Notes under the pieces: generated by a model
The model's database searches: none
The model's input: the letters and a program-made list of their open reading frames with translations, nothing else
What the model was told of the DNA's origin: nothing
Shown: piece after piece, positions 19,822-31,249 of the stretch
Numbering within the stretch: the stretch's first letter is position 1
Layout: every line of letters begins with the position of its first letter
Source of the DNA: Pholiota molesta
Taxonomy: Eukaryota; Basidiomycota; Agaricomycetes; Agaricales; Strophariaceae
Direction: 5' to 3'
Length of the DNA: 64,000 nucleotides
NCBI GenBank assembly: GCA_014925825.1
Contig: JACGCK010000029.1
Span: forward strand, 62,001-126,000
Position numbers and translations under genes: made by a program

Positions 19822-20234
19822 CTAAATATAGAGGATTATGATCAGATAAATCAACCAATGGACACGACCACATCATGGAGGAATCGTCGACAGAATTACA
19901 AAGGAAAAGGAGTTAAACAGAAGGAGCTACAAGCTGCTTAGTTTGCACGCTGTAGTTCCCAAAGGCGAAGATAAGGCCGCATCGCAGTATGAATAATAAT
20001 CGAAGAAGGATGAAGACGATTGCATTGTAGGGCGATTGCCGGCGAGACTGAAAGCACACTAGTGGAACAGCATAATCTGTCCCACCTCGCGATTGGACAT
20101 ATTGTGTCAGATAACGCATGCAATGAAGCAGTAATGTCGGCACCACAAGCCAATGTGCAATCTAACATCCAACGCCGAAGATGGCCCACAACCCGCGGTA
20201 GCAATGAACGCCACAGCAACAAGCGACCGCTCAC

Positions 20235-20513
20235 CTCCTTGCTCTTCTCGATCCAAGTGCTCACGATATCAGGCGTGAGCTCGTCCGTGACGACCTTCTT
20301 CTCCGTCGAGAGTGTCCAAGCTGGTCCATTCGTGACCGATCCAATGCTAGGCCCAAACAGTGGCTCGCTCGACTTCTTGTCTTTCCCTATCGGGGTAGCG
20401 TCGGCCTGGGGTGTGGCGTTCTGCTGGGCCATGGCTGTCGCGGCCGCTGATATGTTACTGTTCGTTCTTGCGATGAAAGGTGTTGCCTGAAGACGACGGG
20501 TGCGATTCCACAT
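20235..20513 (-). CDS. unknown protein, first exon; possible mitochondrial presequence
   Basis: 93 codons from the ATG at 20513 to a GTGAGC donor at 20234. The N-terminus MWNRTRRLQATPFIARTNSN is Arg-rich and lacks acids, as in mitochondrial targeting peptides. Later residues read GPAWTLSTEKKVVTDELTPD and IVSTWIEKSKE. The following exon is unresolved: several acceptors between 20070 and 19920 give different short tails. I do not recognise the family. Confidence 0.4.
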
Positions 20514-20599
20514 AGAATACTGGGTGTGATCTGTCAGGAACAAGTTGAGAGTGTTTCTTATAGTTTTAGTAGAGCGTATACGCACACCAGGAAGCGATG

Positions 20600-22206
20600 C
20601 TCATCGCCCGGGGAGAAGAGGGGAGTGGATGGGATGGGTGGTGTGGGAAGGATGGAGGAAAGAGCTGAGACAGTGCCCCTTCGGCATCATTACATATCCC
20701 ACCCGGATTTAGAAAGCCATTCAGTCTCCTCGGAACTGCGCAGATATTCATAGCACATTCCACCCGGCTTCGCAAACGTCCAATATCCATGTCTTTACTC
20801 TGCTCGCGACTCGGCCAGTCACTCGCGCCACATGCCGACTCAGACTGCCTGCGTTTCCAATGGCAAAATGCTTATTTTGAGGCGACCGCTGCATTTTCAG
20901 ATATATTCTGGATATATCATGATTGATTTATGTTCATCGGCTTGCTTACTACTATCACCTTGTCGGTGAATGACATACAAGTTCACCGTTCTGTACTATG
21001 TAACATATAACTGGCAACGAGAAGAAATGTCCTAGCCAATTATTCTGACAACGTCATTTAAGAGAAGTCGACATCTCAACCGCTTCGCTACAGAAACCAC
21101 ACTGCGGCTTACGACTTTCCATGCGCCGAAGAATACTACATAAACATCATTATTCATCAGCATTGAAGTACTCCGGACTCGCACTGCCCTCTGATCACGA
21201 CCTGTCAGCGTCTTGGTCCTCCTCTCCATGATGATAAATCTCGCAGTATTCGGTGGTCATGCACACATACACCCCACCCCACCTGTGATACGACCACTCC
21301 GAGAAGCCGCTGGGAAGCACACCGGCAAATGCCAATACCAGCGATACATACGAAAAAAGCATCTGCCAGAAAGCACACACATGAACGCGAACAATGTATG
21401 TGATACAGATAAAGAATCGAAGGAAGTGCGAGTGACTTCCAGTCACGGCGCCTACTAAAGATATAATCAATTGGCTACGCGGCCCTCGCACGATTGGGCG
21501 CTTACATTTCTCGCAGATCTTCCAGTTTTCCAAAAACGATAGTGCCGTGAAAACAACGTGTGCAGTGTGTGGTGAGCCCACACGCCCACTTGTCCCTGCT
21601 TGCCTCCAAGATCCAACAAGGTTCCGAATATCTTCCTGAGGTGTGAACATACCTCTTACATGGCATTTAGAAGCCTTCCACTCCCCAATAAGCGCTCAAC
21701 CTGTGATATCGGACATCGATACTCACGCACACAAGCCCATCAAGTTGATTCTTGATGAGCACATCATGCAAAGTTCAGAGAATCCGTAGATGGTTTATTA
21801 TAGCCATTCGGATTCCAAATTCATATCTGAGAGGTTTCCAAGATGAAATCCGGGGTAGGACGTGACAGCTTTCAAACAATTCAACAACCAATCGTGATAG
21901 CCTGTTACACGCACACGAATGATATGCAGCGAAACAGGAAACAGCCTGCGAGTCGGAGAGGGACAAAAAGAGAGCATATTGGTGACGGACCCGAAATTTG
22001 GCTGATCGTTCAATACATTTCAGCATCCGCATGCCCTGAGCGATCGTGCGTACATGCTTGCAAGTTGCAATCGAATTCATGAATCCAAAACAGCAAAGAA
22101 ATAGGGTACGCTTCGCACTCAGTTATGAAATCAGCATGGGCATGTTGCTTATTTTTCATGTGTCATAATGGCGAGAAAAAGATATATGAAAGAGTGCGTG
22201 AAGAGT
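20600..22206. other. 1.6 kb without a confident gene
   Basis: Minus-strand frames exist, the longest being 21195-21650 (MFTPQEDIRNLVGSW and on), but none shows a recognisable domain or a coherent exon chain. Could hold UTRs of the flanking genes and a small uncharacterised gene. Confidence 0.3.
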
Positions 22207-22864
22207 CTAGGCGATCAATGACACAACACCTCCGGCCTCCTTGATCTTGCGCCTGTAAAAAAACGCAATGAGCACCTGATGAATTGCAATAAGGAACGTG
22301 GTACGCACTCAGCCCTCGCTGAAACAAAGCGAGCCTTAACGATGAAAGGCAATTTTGGTAGCCTGATCAGTGATAAAATCGCGCGTCAGATATTGATGGA
22401 TTTCAACAAAATTTGAGTTACGCACACTCCGTTGCCCAGCACCTTTCCGTATCCGAACCTCAGGGTGTCGATAACGGGCACAACTTCTGAGGTCTCCGTG
22501 AGACCCTTCTTCTGCTCCTCAGGCACAAGACTCCAGAGCTTGTCGACGTTGATGATGGGGCGCCAGTATTGGTTGCGGGTGAGGTGGAAGTGGCGCATAC
22601 CAACCTTTCCGAAGTAACCAGGATGGTATTTATCGAAGTTGGTTCTACACAGCGCATTCATCCGTCAGCCCAACGAGATCCAGAAAGCCCATCCTGACAG
22701 CCGCAAATGCGCCAGGGAGCCTGAGAGAATGAAACGCACCGGTGGTGATGTTGACCACCAGCAAGACCACGACCTCCGGGATGCTTCCTGTGCTTTCCTA
22801 CACGTCCGTGACCGGCCGATACATGGCCGCGATGCTTGCGTGTCTTCGAGAACCGAGAAGGCAT
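22207..22864 (-). CDS. RPL28: large ribosomal subunit protein uL15 (L27a; yeast Rpl28)
   Basis: Four exons, 22864-22740, 22644-22426, 22362-22309 and 22252-22207, splice in frame to 147 residues. It starts [20 protein letters not shown] with the Gly/His-rich region [13 protein letters not shown], then [44 protein letters not shown] and the tail [13 protein letters not shown]. All are diagnostic of eukaryotic uL15, which sits near the peptidyl transferase region of the 60S subunit. Length equals the family norm (about 148). The second donor is best read as GTGCGT, giving [17 protein letters not shown]. No frame problem is seen. Confidence 0.95.
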
Positions 22865-23556
22865 TGTTTCTGCGGAATGAAAGGAGCGATTAGCCTTGGT
22901 CCGTCGTTGATACCCAAAACAGCCCAAGTCGCCATCCAGTGCCCGCCCGATCCATCCACCCCAGAACTTGGGCCTTTTCGCTCGAAAGACATGGGTTTCG
23001 CAGCTCTGGACCCGCTGGATGCGCTGGAGGTGCGTAGATACGGAGTTTGTGCATGGATACTCACCTTGAGGACGGTGGTCGGTTTGGGGTGCCTTTCAGC
23101 GTCGCCTGGTCGAAATCTGGCTCGGGTTCACCGCCACAATGCAAACACGCGCAAACAACCGCGTGTAGAGTCAAATTTGTGTTCTTGTTCGCTGCTTGTG
23201 TCTTGCCAACATCTCTCCGCTGCTACTTACCTTTTGTGAGTTCTGTTTCTCGTTCTGCATATATGATGGTATCATATTTATTGTCGGTGAATTTACATAA
23301 TGAACACAACTTCTATGCTGATCTTTCTATTCGCATCTATTCCTTGTCGTACACCGATTGCTGACCAAACTTGTTTCTGCAGGGATATTTTCGTGAAGGG
23401 AACGCACTTTTGGTTCTCAGTGTTTTCATTGCCAAAACTGTCGCGTGTGGAGAGGTTGTTGTTCAAGTCGATCCACCTACGTGATTACGCGCGGCCTATC
23501 TATGTCACCTTCCTGTATTTACTCTTCCGCACAGAAAAATCTGAAATTTATTCACT

Positions 23557-24165
23557 ATGAACGCACCTGCGCGCCATGAGAGTTATGTGCTGGAGGACGG
23601 CGAGAAGGCGTAAGTCACTCTCACTCGCAGTCTCCCTGAAGTTTCAGTGTTGAACCGCGTTTTCGTGCATTCTTTTCACCCAACATTAGTGTTGAAGTGA
23701 TGGAAGACACCAAGATCCCCAATGCTGCCACGATAAAGATGTCAAGCAAGATCATACCCTCGGGAACATGTTGCGGGCGTAAGTGTAACCACCTTCTCGT
23801 TGTCTCCGCTCCGCCTCTCCCAAATCTGACCGCACTTCATCCTCGGGTTCTTTCAGCCAACTGCTTTCCATGCCCCAGATCCTCTTCGCAGGCTACAAAG
23901 TCCCGCACCCTCTCCACCCCTACTTCATCATCAAGATCCAAACCGACGGCACCGTGACGCCGCAGGAAATCCTAGACCAAGCATGCCAGAAGCTCATCGG
24001 CACGATGTCGAGCCTCGAGACCAAGTTCAAGCGCGAGTTCTCGTACAAGGACGTCGAGGGCACGACTGGGGGTGTCACCGCCGCAACTGGCGAAGACCCA
24101 TACGGCACGGCTGGGGGTGCCGGCACGAATGCATGGGGCAGGGCCGTGATTACCTGGACTTCTAG
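23557..24165 (+). CDS. RPB11: RNA polymerase II subunit RPB11
   Basis: Exons 23557-23609, 23690-23778 and 23857-24165. Reads MNAPARHESYVLEDGEK, VEVMEDTKIPNAATIK, DHTLGNMLR, QLLSMPQILFAGYKVPHPL, FIIKIQTDG and a C-terminal helix. This is the RPB11/AC19 fold that pairs with RPB3 to start Pol II assembly. Two one-base losses break the frame: near 23740 (ATAAAGAT|GTCAAG, where an extra base restores VKQDHTLG) and in the GGGG at 24135-24138, after which the other frame ends GRDYLDF at a TAG. RPB11 is essential and normally single copy, so these are more likely sequence errors than real lesions. Confidence 0.9.
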
Positions 24166-24227
24166 AAAGACGCTTGTCACCTTGAGCCTTTTGACTCCTA
24201 CTCTGGGTCAACTTTATTTGTATGTAA

Positions 24228-24425
24228 TTTTAGTCTCGTTGTAATATGTAACGTTTTAGGAGTTTCGGTTTGAAAGATTCGATCGTGGTCATAGTTGTAA
24301 TCGCGTTTCCCATTGCTATCATCCAACTGAAAACGGTACTCACACTGGCCCCGATATTCCGCAACATAGCGCTTGTATTTCCGCTCAAATTGCAACCCAT
24401 ACAATATTCATTGAGCCATCCAAAA
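24228..24425. repeat. diverged direct repeat, copy 1
   Basis: About 70 percent similar by eye to 26955-27125. Shared blocks include GATTCGATC.TGGTCATA, TTCCC.ATTGCTATCA-like and TTGCAACCC.TACA. On the minus strand both copies preserve a similar peptide pattern (YRGQC and YRGHC, then YDHDRI), suggesting relics of a coding exon. Confidence 0.6.
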
Positions 24426-24489
24426 TACGGCATATTGACTATACAAGGTGTTTATTCATGGGCGCTTAACGTTTCTATATGCACTAGAA

Positions 24490-25463
24490 TGTGACTTCGC
24501 ACGAATTTGTGAGGCACGGTACCAACAAGGTACAAACTGGGTTCATGGATGTCACATAAACGTCTGTAATATCCTATAAAGTCCCAGCAAACATGTACTG
24601 TCCGGACGAGATGCACAGGTGTCAGACCTAATTATAGATACGATACAACGTTGCGCCCGAAGTCCTGAGAACATGGGAAATGCGGTGTATAATCGGATAA
24701 CAAACGCGAAAATGGTCTCTTTGAAGTCAATCACTCCAACCAAAGCCATCTTCTAACCTTGAAGACCTGATTCTCCAATATACTAGTTGCATACTGTCGT
24801 CTGGTATGTCGTGTTGCATTGCTTTTTATGTTCCCACTCTGACAAAGCAACGCACTGACAGATGCCGCAAAAAACCAAGCTCGAGCTTTGCTCCAATCGC
24901 TGTGCATTTCATGCTACCCCTCATCCAAGAAGCGGTAGACAGAAATAAGTATGTGGCCTTTCTGCTTCGAATGGGGCCCGGCTAATTCAATAAATTGAAC
25001 CTCATTCTCTGTAGATGCAGATGAATTCATTTTGGGGTGGAAGCGGATGATTTCTCATCGAGCTCGAGAAATTCATTTCAGGCATGATTTCACGCTCTCG
25101 ACCGCGTAGCCAGGACGTCGTAATCGAAGCGACATTGGGAAAAGCTCCTCGAGTGGATGGTTCACAAGGTTAGCATCTAAAAGTCTAAGCGCTATTACTG
25201 CAAACTAACTGAATGTTGAACGGGCATTGGTTGTAGGGATGAACTCATGATGGGAGTTACCAGCTCCAGTCGACGAAATGATAGTAACTAGTGATGTTTC
25301 CAGTCATGAAGTGCACCCAGAACAATCTTTGCGACCAGAGCATTCTCGAACGTCATATAATACCCACCAATGCCCATGAGTTCTACCGATAAAGGTGATC
25401 GATTCTGCCTTTATTCTAATTTAATAGTAGTACTAATAAGTAACTTATCTCTACAGATCTGCA
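24490..25463. other. gene-free stretch before the HET gene
   Basis: No coding frame or known element seen. A possible 5' exon of the HET gene (ATG at 25378, MSSTDK then a GTGATC donor) lies at the right end, but its splice does not give a clean frame. Confidence 0.3.
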
Positions 25464-26741
25464 ATGGAGACTTCAAGTTTGAGAAGATACGTCACTCAGA
25501 AAATGCCTATCCGTCTCTTGTTCTTCGAACCTTATGATACGAAGCTAAACATTTCCCTCCTTGAGAGGGCCGAAATCTATAACTACCTTGCCTCAAAACT
25601 CCAAGCCGACTACAGCAATGGACTCAATTTACAATCATGGAATGAAATCACGCTACATACGCTATCTTGTCGCACACTTGGAATCAAACACTAGCAGAAT
25701 TACCTATAGTGACTGGCAGATGGGTTTTCGATGATGCGCATCCCAAATATCAAAAGCTCGTCAGTTTTGCAAAACTGTATGGGCAGATTACGCCCTCACA
25801 TTGGGTTGGATCGACACGGTTTGCATCAACAAGGAGAGCAGTGCCGAGCTCGACGAGTCCATCCGATCCATGTATGCGTGGTACTCCAATTCCACCGTCT
25901 GTATCACATATCTTTCGGGAACGACAACATTATCAGATATGTCCAACGACCTTTGCTTTACTCGTGGATGGACTTTTCAAGAGCTGGTTGCGCCCTATCA
26001 CATAAATTCAACAACAAGGCTTGGAATCAACTTTCCAGTGGTGACTCTTGGGACAATGACAAGTACGATCCTTCAATTATGCAACAAATTCTAAACGCAA
26101 CTGGGATAACGTTTGGCGAGCTACAGAATATTCGAAAGGCATCCATCTCACGCAGAATGCAACTGGCAGCTAAGCGTCAAGTGACGCGCGAAGAAGATAA
26201 TCGCCTATTGCCTGATGGGAATCTTCGATGTCAGTATCTCAACTGCATATGGCGAGGGTGCTGGGCGCGCCTTCTTCCGCCTTGTGGAGGAGATATTTCG
26301 CTCTAAGAAAGATGTTTCCGATATCTTCAATTGGGCCGGAGATCGCAACCAATTCAGTTGGCAACCTACTACCTCCTTCTTCCTTCCCATCCATCTCACT
26401 ACGAACATTGTGTGTCTAATCAGCAATGGCGTCCGTGGCGTCCGATAGAGCCATTCACACTTACGCACTTGGGACTGCGTACACCCATCCTACTGCTGTG
26501 TGCAGTATCAAGTGATATAGATATGGACGTCCTGGGATCCTCATCCGATTGGAAGTTATTATGCCACTGTTTCTATTCCTGCCAGTCCCACAAGGCCATA
26601 TGTCCAAAAGACTCCCCAGATTACCAGCTACTGGACAAGAAACAATATCTCACTAAAATGGACATCACTTTTGGAACATTGAATGTGGAAGAAGGAGCGA
26701 CGAGCATTCACATTCCGAAAACGTGTTCGGATTCAGAATAG
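25464..26741 (+). pseudogene. HET-domain (heterokaryon incompatibility) protein, frame-broken
   Basis: Fragments in three frames, in correct order, rebuild a typical HET protein: MPIRLLFFEPYDTKL; YAILSHTWNQ; TVWADYALTLGWIDTVCINK; SSAELDESIRSMYAWYS; CFTRGWTFQELVAPY; then AYCLMGIFDVSISTAYGEGA and LTHLGLRTPILLL. HET domains trigger cell death on fusion of unlike strains and have a TIR-like role. Frame changes occur near 25640, 25769 (TTTT before GC), 26005, 26199 and 26420. Several fit one-base losses in A or T runs; the one near 26199 fits a one-base gain. Either a decayed allele or an intact gene spoiled by assembly indels; the window as a whole favours the second. Confidence 0.75.
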
Positions 26742-26954
26742 CACGGTCGCAACCCTCTCCTAGCTACAAGAGGGAATACACTGCCACCCCATTGTTTTCA
26801 ACCTCAAAAAGATCGGAAACGATTCCGATGACAAAACAGAAGCACTATTACGAACTCAAAAGAAGTGAGCTCGTAAAACATGGGATGGAATTAACGACAT
26901 TGTATTTGTGAACTTGGAATGACGGGTTTTGATTCAACTCGAATTTTTAGGTAT

Positions 26955-27125
26955 TTTTAGTCTCCTTGTATGAGTTTCCTTTGATAGATTCGATCATGGT
27001 CATAATCATATTGCATTTCCCCATGGCTATCACTCAACGGAAATGCCACACAGTGGCCGCGATAGTCCGTAACACAGCGCTCGTATCCGCTCGAATTGCA
27101 ACCCGTACATTAATCATTTGAGATG
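26955..27125. repeat. diverged direct repeat, copy 2
   Basis: Partner of 24228-24425, lying just after the HET gene in the same orientation. It keeps the minus-strand pattern YRGHC and YDYDHDRIYQ. Confidence 0.6.
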
Positions 27126-27209
27126 GGGAAAAAAAAGGTCGTACAGTATCCAAGCCAGGTAAAAATCACACTACAAGTCTGCGCAGGGCGCAACTAAACG
27201 CACTGAAAT

Positions 27210-29125
27210 CTACCGTCTACTAAGATGCTTTAACCTCCGTTTCTCCTTCTCCTCCATCACAGCTTTTTTCTTGATCTGCGTCTCGCTCACATTGCCTTCC
27301 TCGGCCTCCTCGCGCTCAGACTGCGTCACGTAATCCTCAATACGCTCCTCCATCTTCTCCTGGACGATCGACGCATAGTCCTGCTGGGCCCTCGCCATCT
27401 CCTCCGGACTCAGCGTCCACTGGAAGTCGAACCCCCAGGCCTGCGTTTCCGCCGTCGGGAGGCCCTGGTCGGTCTCCAGCGTCCCGACCTCCCCGCGCCA
27501 CCACCGCACGAAGTACACCGTCGCCCGCGTGAGGTCCATCACGCCCCCGCGCTTGATCATGGCCATCCGCTGCGCCAACAGCGTCAGGAATTCGTCCAGA
27601 TCATGCGTCGGAGCTGCACCCGGTGGGAGTAGAGGCAGATACGCCGGAGCTGCGATAGATAGATTGATCGAGAGAACATTGATCAGTTTTCTGATTGTAT
27701 ATAGAACGGAATGGGTATGCATTGCCATCGCGAGATGTAAATACATCGAGGGGGCCTGACATTCGACATCCCCGCCGACATATCTGTCTCAAGTGAGGCG
27801 ATACATGTGGATACGAGACTTGACTTACCAACTGGGTTGAGCACGTTCAGGCGATACAGCAGATAGCCAGCCAATGCTCTCATGTCGTATAGTCCTTCTT
27901 TGATGCCCGCTTTTAGATTGAATGAAACAGGCCATATCAGTCTAAGTGACCATCTTCCTTATGGGTACCGAACGATAGGTAGTTACGTACCGATGAGTGC
28001 AAGTTTAACTCCCCGTTCAGCCCCCTCTTCTCCACGCCCAAGGAAGGGGAGCATGATCCCAGGAGAGTCATAAGCGTATACTAACGGATCTAGAGAGAGC
28101 TTCAGCCTCGTCGAAAGAGCTTGTGTCATTCCCGGATTCGCAGAAGTCTGAAAAGCCTTGGGTGTTCCTGTTCATACGGTCCACAAAATAAACCAACGGC
28201 CAAAAAAATTCACAATACAGGCAAGTAAGGACTTACGACCTTTGATTCCCATATTACGGAGAGCATTGAGTAGTGTCGACTTTCCAACATTGGGCATGCC
28301 TAGCACAAGGACGTTGAGCTCCATCGCATGAGGAAAATCCTTGGCTATTTCTATTTAAGAATAACCACCAAATCACGCGAGGTTTCGCAGTCAGTAAATC
28401 GGCTAGCTAACTGAGGTGGATGGGTCGACATACTCACAAGCATATCGCTCAGATTGCGTATATCTTTTTGCCGTTGACACGACGCATAATGCAATCTCTG
28501 ATGAGGAAACTTCTTTTCCATTGCTTTACGAAAAGGCTACAAAAGTATACATTTTTAAGATTAGATTGCGACGCTAAGGATGATTGACGCCTCCTACCTC
28601 CAAGCCCCACTCAGGGACAATGTCACGCTTGTTCAGCACCACGATGTGCTCGCAAGCTTCAACAGCGAAGAAACGGCGTCCCGGATTATTCGGATCCCAC
28701 CCACGCTCTAGCCTCCATTTCCTCAAGGCACCTAGAGAGGGTAAAGAACAGGATTTAGGATTGATAGCCGATACAGAAAACGCGAAGCCAGATAAATGAC
28801 CGGCAAAGGCAACTCTTCGGCATTTGTACGCGCATGCCTCATTGGTAGCGCGTTTCCAGAGCAAGAAGAAAGATGCACAAGACCACGTCTGCGACCGTGG
28901 AAGCCAAATGATCCCTTCCGGTGGCCACGCAGAAAAGTCCCAAGAAGCGAAAAACACACCTTCCAATGTCCTGTTTATACTCGTTAACGGAAGCCGCGCG
29001 TCTCTGATTTCGAGAACTACGTTCGTTCTCTTCAGCAAGGCTGGCAATTGCCGCGTGAACTTCATCATGTGTCCCGGAAACCATGATGATGGAGCAGGAA
29101 GCGCGGGGAGGTGTGGCAAGCCCAT
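27210..29125 (-). CDS. MTG1: mitochondrial ribosome-assembly GTPase MTG1
   Basis: Seven exons splice in frame to 404 residues: 29125-28960, 28731-28598, 28536-28434, 28350-28237, 28167-27991, 27909-27829 and 27649-27210. The circularly permuted YlqF/RbgA GTPase order is clear: SWFPGHMMKFTRQLPAL, VVLEIRDARLPLTSINRTL, G4 NKRD, then G1 GMPNVGKSTLLNALRN, then G3 DSPG. MTG1 acts on the mitochondrial large ribosomal subunit at the inner membrane. The C-terminal extension (EYVTQ-like acidic/basic helix, ending RRLKHLSRR) is longer than in yeast. Exon ends were chosen by phase; one donor (GTATGT at 28433) gives LVKIAKDFPHAMELN. Confidence 0.9.
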
Positions 29126-30214
29126 TTCGACAACCCAGAAGATAACAACGTCAGATGGGAGTATGTAGCTAGTTCCCCAATACTGGCTCCAGTAACGCTA
29201 TAGTCTTGGTGCTGGCCAGAGCTTCTGGTGGATACGCCACTTTCCAATAACCGGGGCGGCGTGCAGAGCAAATCCTTCAGGCAGTTCGGTAAATCCGATG
29301 AAACGCGGGTTTGCAAAGGCCTTGATGCACCAACACCTCGGGTTCGCGCGGGTGTGAGTTTACGAGTGGCAGAGCAAGAACAGGATGATGCAGGGTATCG
29401 TCCGAGTGCAAGGATATGAGTAGGGAAGAAGAAGAAGAGGCCCAGGCGCGGTGGTCGTGTTCATAGCATGTGTGGCCTTGTTGTCGTGTTGTCGCTCGCT
29501 GACTCCGAATTTTTTTAGAGATATATTACGTAATAGCTAGCGTTGATCATGAAGCCCAGGGTTCGGGCGGGAAGCGCCCTTGCTCTCAGATCGACACGAT
29601 AGCAAGGATCCGGGTAGAATTACGACCATGAAGAAAGGGTGTAGTTGACATGTATGTCATTTTAAAAAGCGAAAATGAAAGATCTACTAAGATTAAAATA
29701 GAGTGTAAGAGTACATGTGTAGTACTAGTTGAATACATGTACATATCTGGGTATTTTTTCAGCGCTCCCCTAGCGGTAAGAGAGGCGAGAGAAAGCTGAA
29801 ATCTGGAAAATAAGGATGCACAACGAAACATATTCAGACAGGACAACTTCTATTAAACCAAGTTTTACGACAGCCAACAAACCAAGAAGAGAGTCATACG
29901 AATGCTAGGAAGACAACGAAATACACACGGAATAGACAGAGAAGAGATAGATAAAGAAACGCGACGAAAGCGATAATAAGTCTGTGAATATAGCGGACCG
30001 ATTCAAAGTAGATTCGCGAAATACCAAACAGCATGAGAAGACTCGGCAGGATATATATGGGAATACGCTCCTTCCCGATGCACTCGACGTCGAAAGCGCC
30101 AGCTTGCGAGAAGGTTTGAAAAAGTAGGGGGATAGCATCTATGGTGGGTAATGTACTCTTTTCCAAAGTATCAGCAAAAACGAACCGTTCGACAAAAAGA
30201 TGTGCCGCTCACAA
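29126..30214. other. intergenic, with an unexplained conserved-looking frame
   Basis: On the minus strand at about 29215-29325 a frame reads FIGFTELPEGFALHAAPV and KWRIHQKLWPAPRL before a stop. It could be an exon of an unrecognised gene upstream of MTG1. The remainder (29450-30200) is AT-rich with no gene recognised. Confidence 0.3.
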
Positions 30215-30951
30215 TTACACCCAGCCGTGGGTGCCGATGCCAATCCCGTCAAAATTCTTTCCGCTGCGCAAACGCCTGTCCTGTAGAACAGGCACTGCAT
30301 CGAGGTTAATGAGTTTTTCTGAAGGCGGTGGCGACCCCTCCACCCAGCCCTTCCAGCCCTTCTTAGCAGCTGCGCGTTTCTTACGCGGTGGTGGAGCGGA
30401 AATAGCGGTGCGCTGCGCCTGGGCGTCAAATGACTCATCATCGTCTGGCGTTCGCGGTCTTTTAGATGAGGTATGCGATGTGCTCGAGGAGATGGAAGGA
30501 CCTGGCGTGGAACCAGGAGTGGACGCGTGGCGGCGCAGGGGAGAGGTCGGCGATGGAGTCACGGACACCGAGCGTTGCACGGTGGGAATAAGAATGGTGG
30601 GCCGTGCGCGCCAGAAGGACGACGCGCTACTATTCGCCACCGGTGGTATTTTGGGCAATGCGCTGGTACTCGCGAAGCTGCCGTCATTCGTCGCGTGCTG
30701 GCCGCCTCGGCCATCTGCTGCTCTTTCCGCGCCCGCGCTGCAGCCTTTAGTCTCCTTCTCTCTTCCCGCCTTTGCTCCTTCTTTTCTTGCTTCCTCTTCA
30801 GTCTGGCCTCCTCGTCTCGCTCTACCTCTTTGTATGGACCAACCCCATTCAGCAAACTCGTCAGAACATCTCTAGGTGGCCGTGGATCGAAGGCGCCGGC
30901 CATAACTGCAGTAGCATTTCGCCGAATATGTTTGTGGTACTTCGGAGGCAT
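30215..30951 (-). CDS. basic coiled-coil protein, unknown function
   Basis: Starts MPPKYHKHIRRNATAVMAGA at the ATG at 30951 (an in-frame ATG also exists at 30978). A long Lys/Arg/Glu helix follows (YKEVERDEEARLKRKQEKKE). After about residue 85 the frame shifts by one base near 30693-30712 and continues TNDGSFASTSALPK. The second part is Ser/Thr/Pro-rich with basic clusters (KRPRTPDDDE and PPPRKKRAAAKKGWKGWVEG) and ends LRSGKNFDGIGIGTHGWV at a TAA. Basic clusters suggest a nuclear protein. I do not recognise the family. The frame change resembles the one-base losses seen in other genes here. Confidence 0.55.
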
Positions 30952-31249
30952 ATTGTGGTGGGAAAGGAGGACGGCCATGGAGTAGAAACGACGATGGGCT
31001 TATACGGAGGGGAAAACCGCAGTGGAGTAGGTCGTGGTAGTTTGGAAGCAATTGTACTCTTACGGCAGGCGAAGCATCAACAAACACAGCACAGTCACAC
31101 CACGTGCATACCAGGAACCTTCCAAGTTTTTCCTGAACGATCGATGAAGCATCTAGTATCAGATCTATCTCCAGAAAGGTCTACATTCTTTGAAAGGCAA
31201 GCCATCTTTCCTTATATTCCCCAACTATGTTGTCTTTGTTCCCAGTAAC

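Noticed and set aside
21195..21650. 151-codon minus frame MFTPQEDIRNL as a gene
   Set aside because: Two overlapping phases look equally plausible and no domain is visible.
29215..29464. Minus frame with FIGFTELPEGFALHAAP as a separate gene upstream of MTG1
   Set aside because: Composition looks coding but no start, splice partner or family was found.
29500..29600. tRNA-like GGGTTCGGGC segment
   Set aside because: No acceptor stem or anticodon arm can be formed.
30141..30875. 244-codon plus-strand frame opposite the basic coiled-coil gene
   Set aside because: It is antisense to a frame with clear coding composition; Ala/Ser/Phe-rich shadow.
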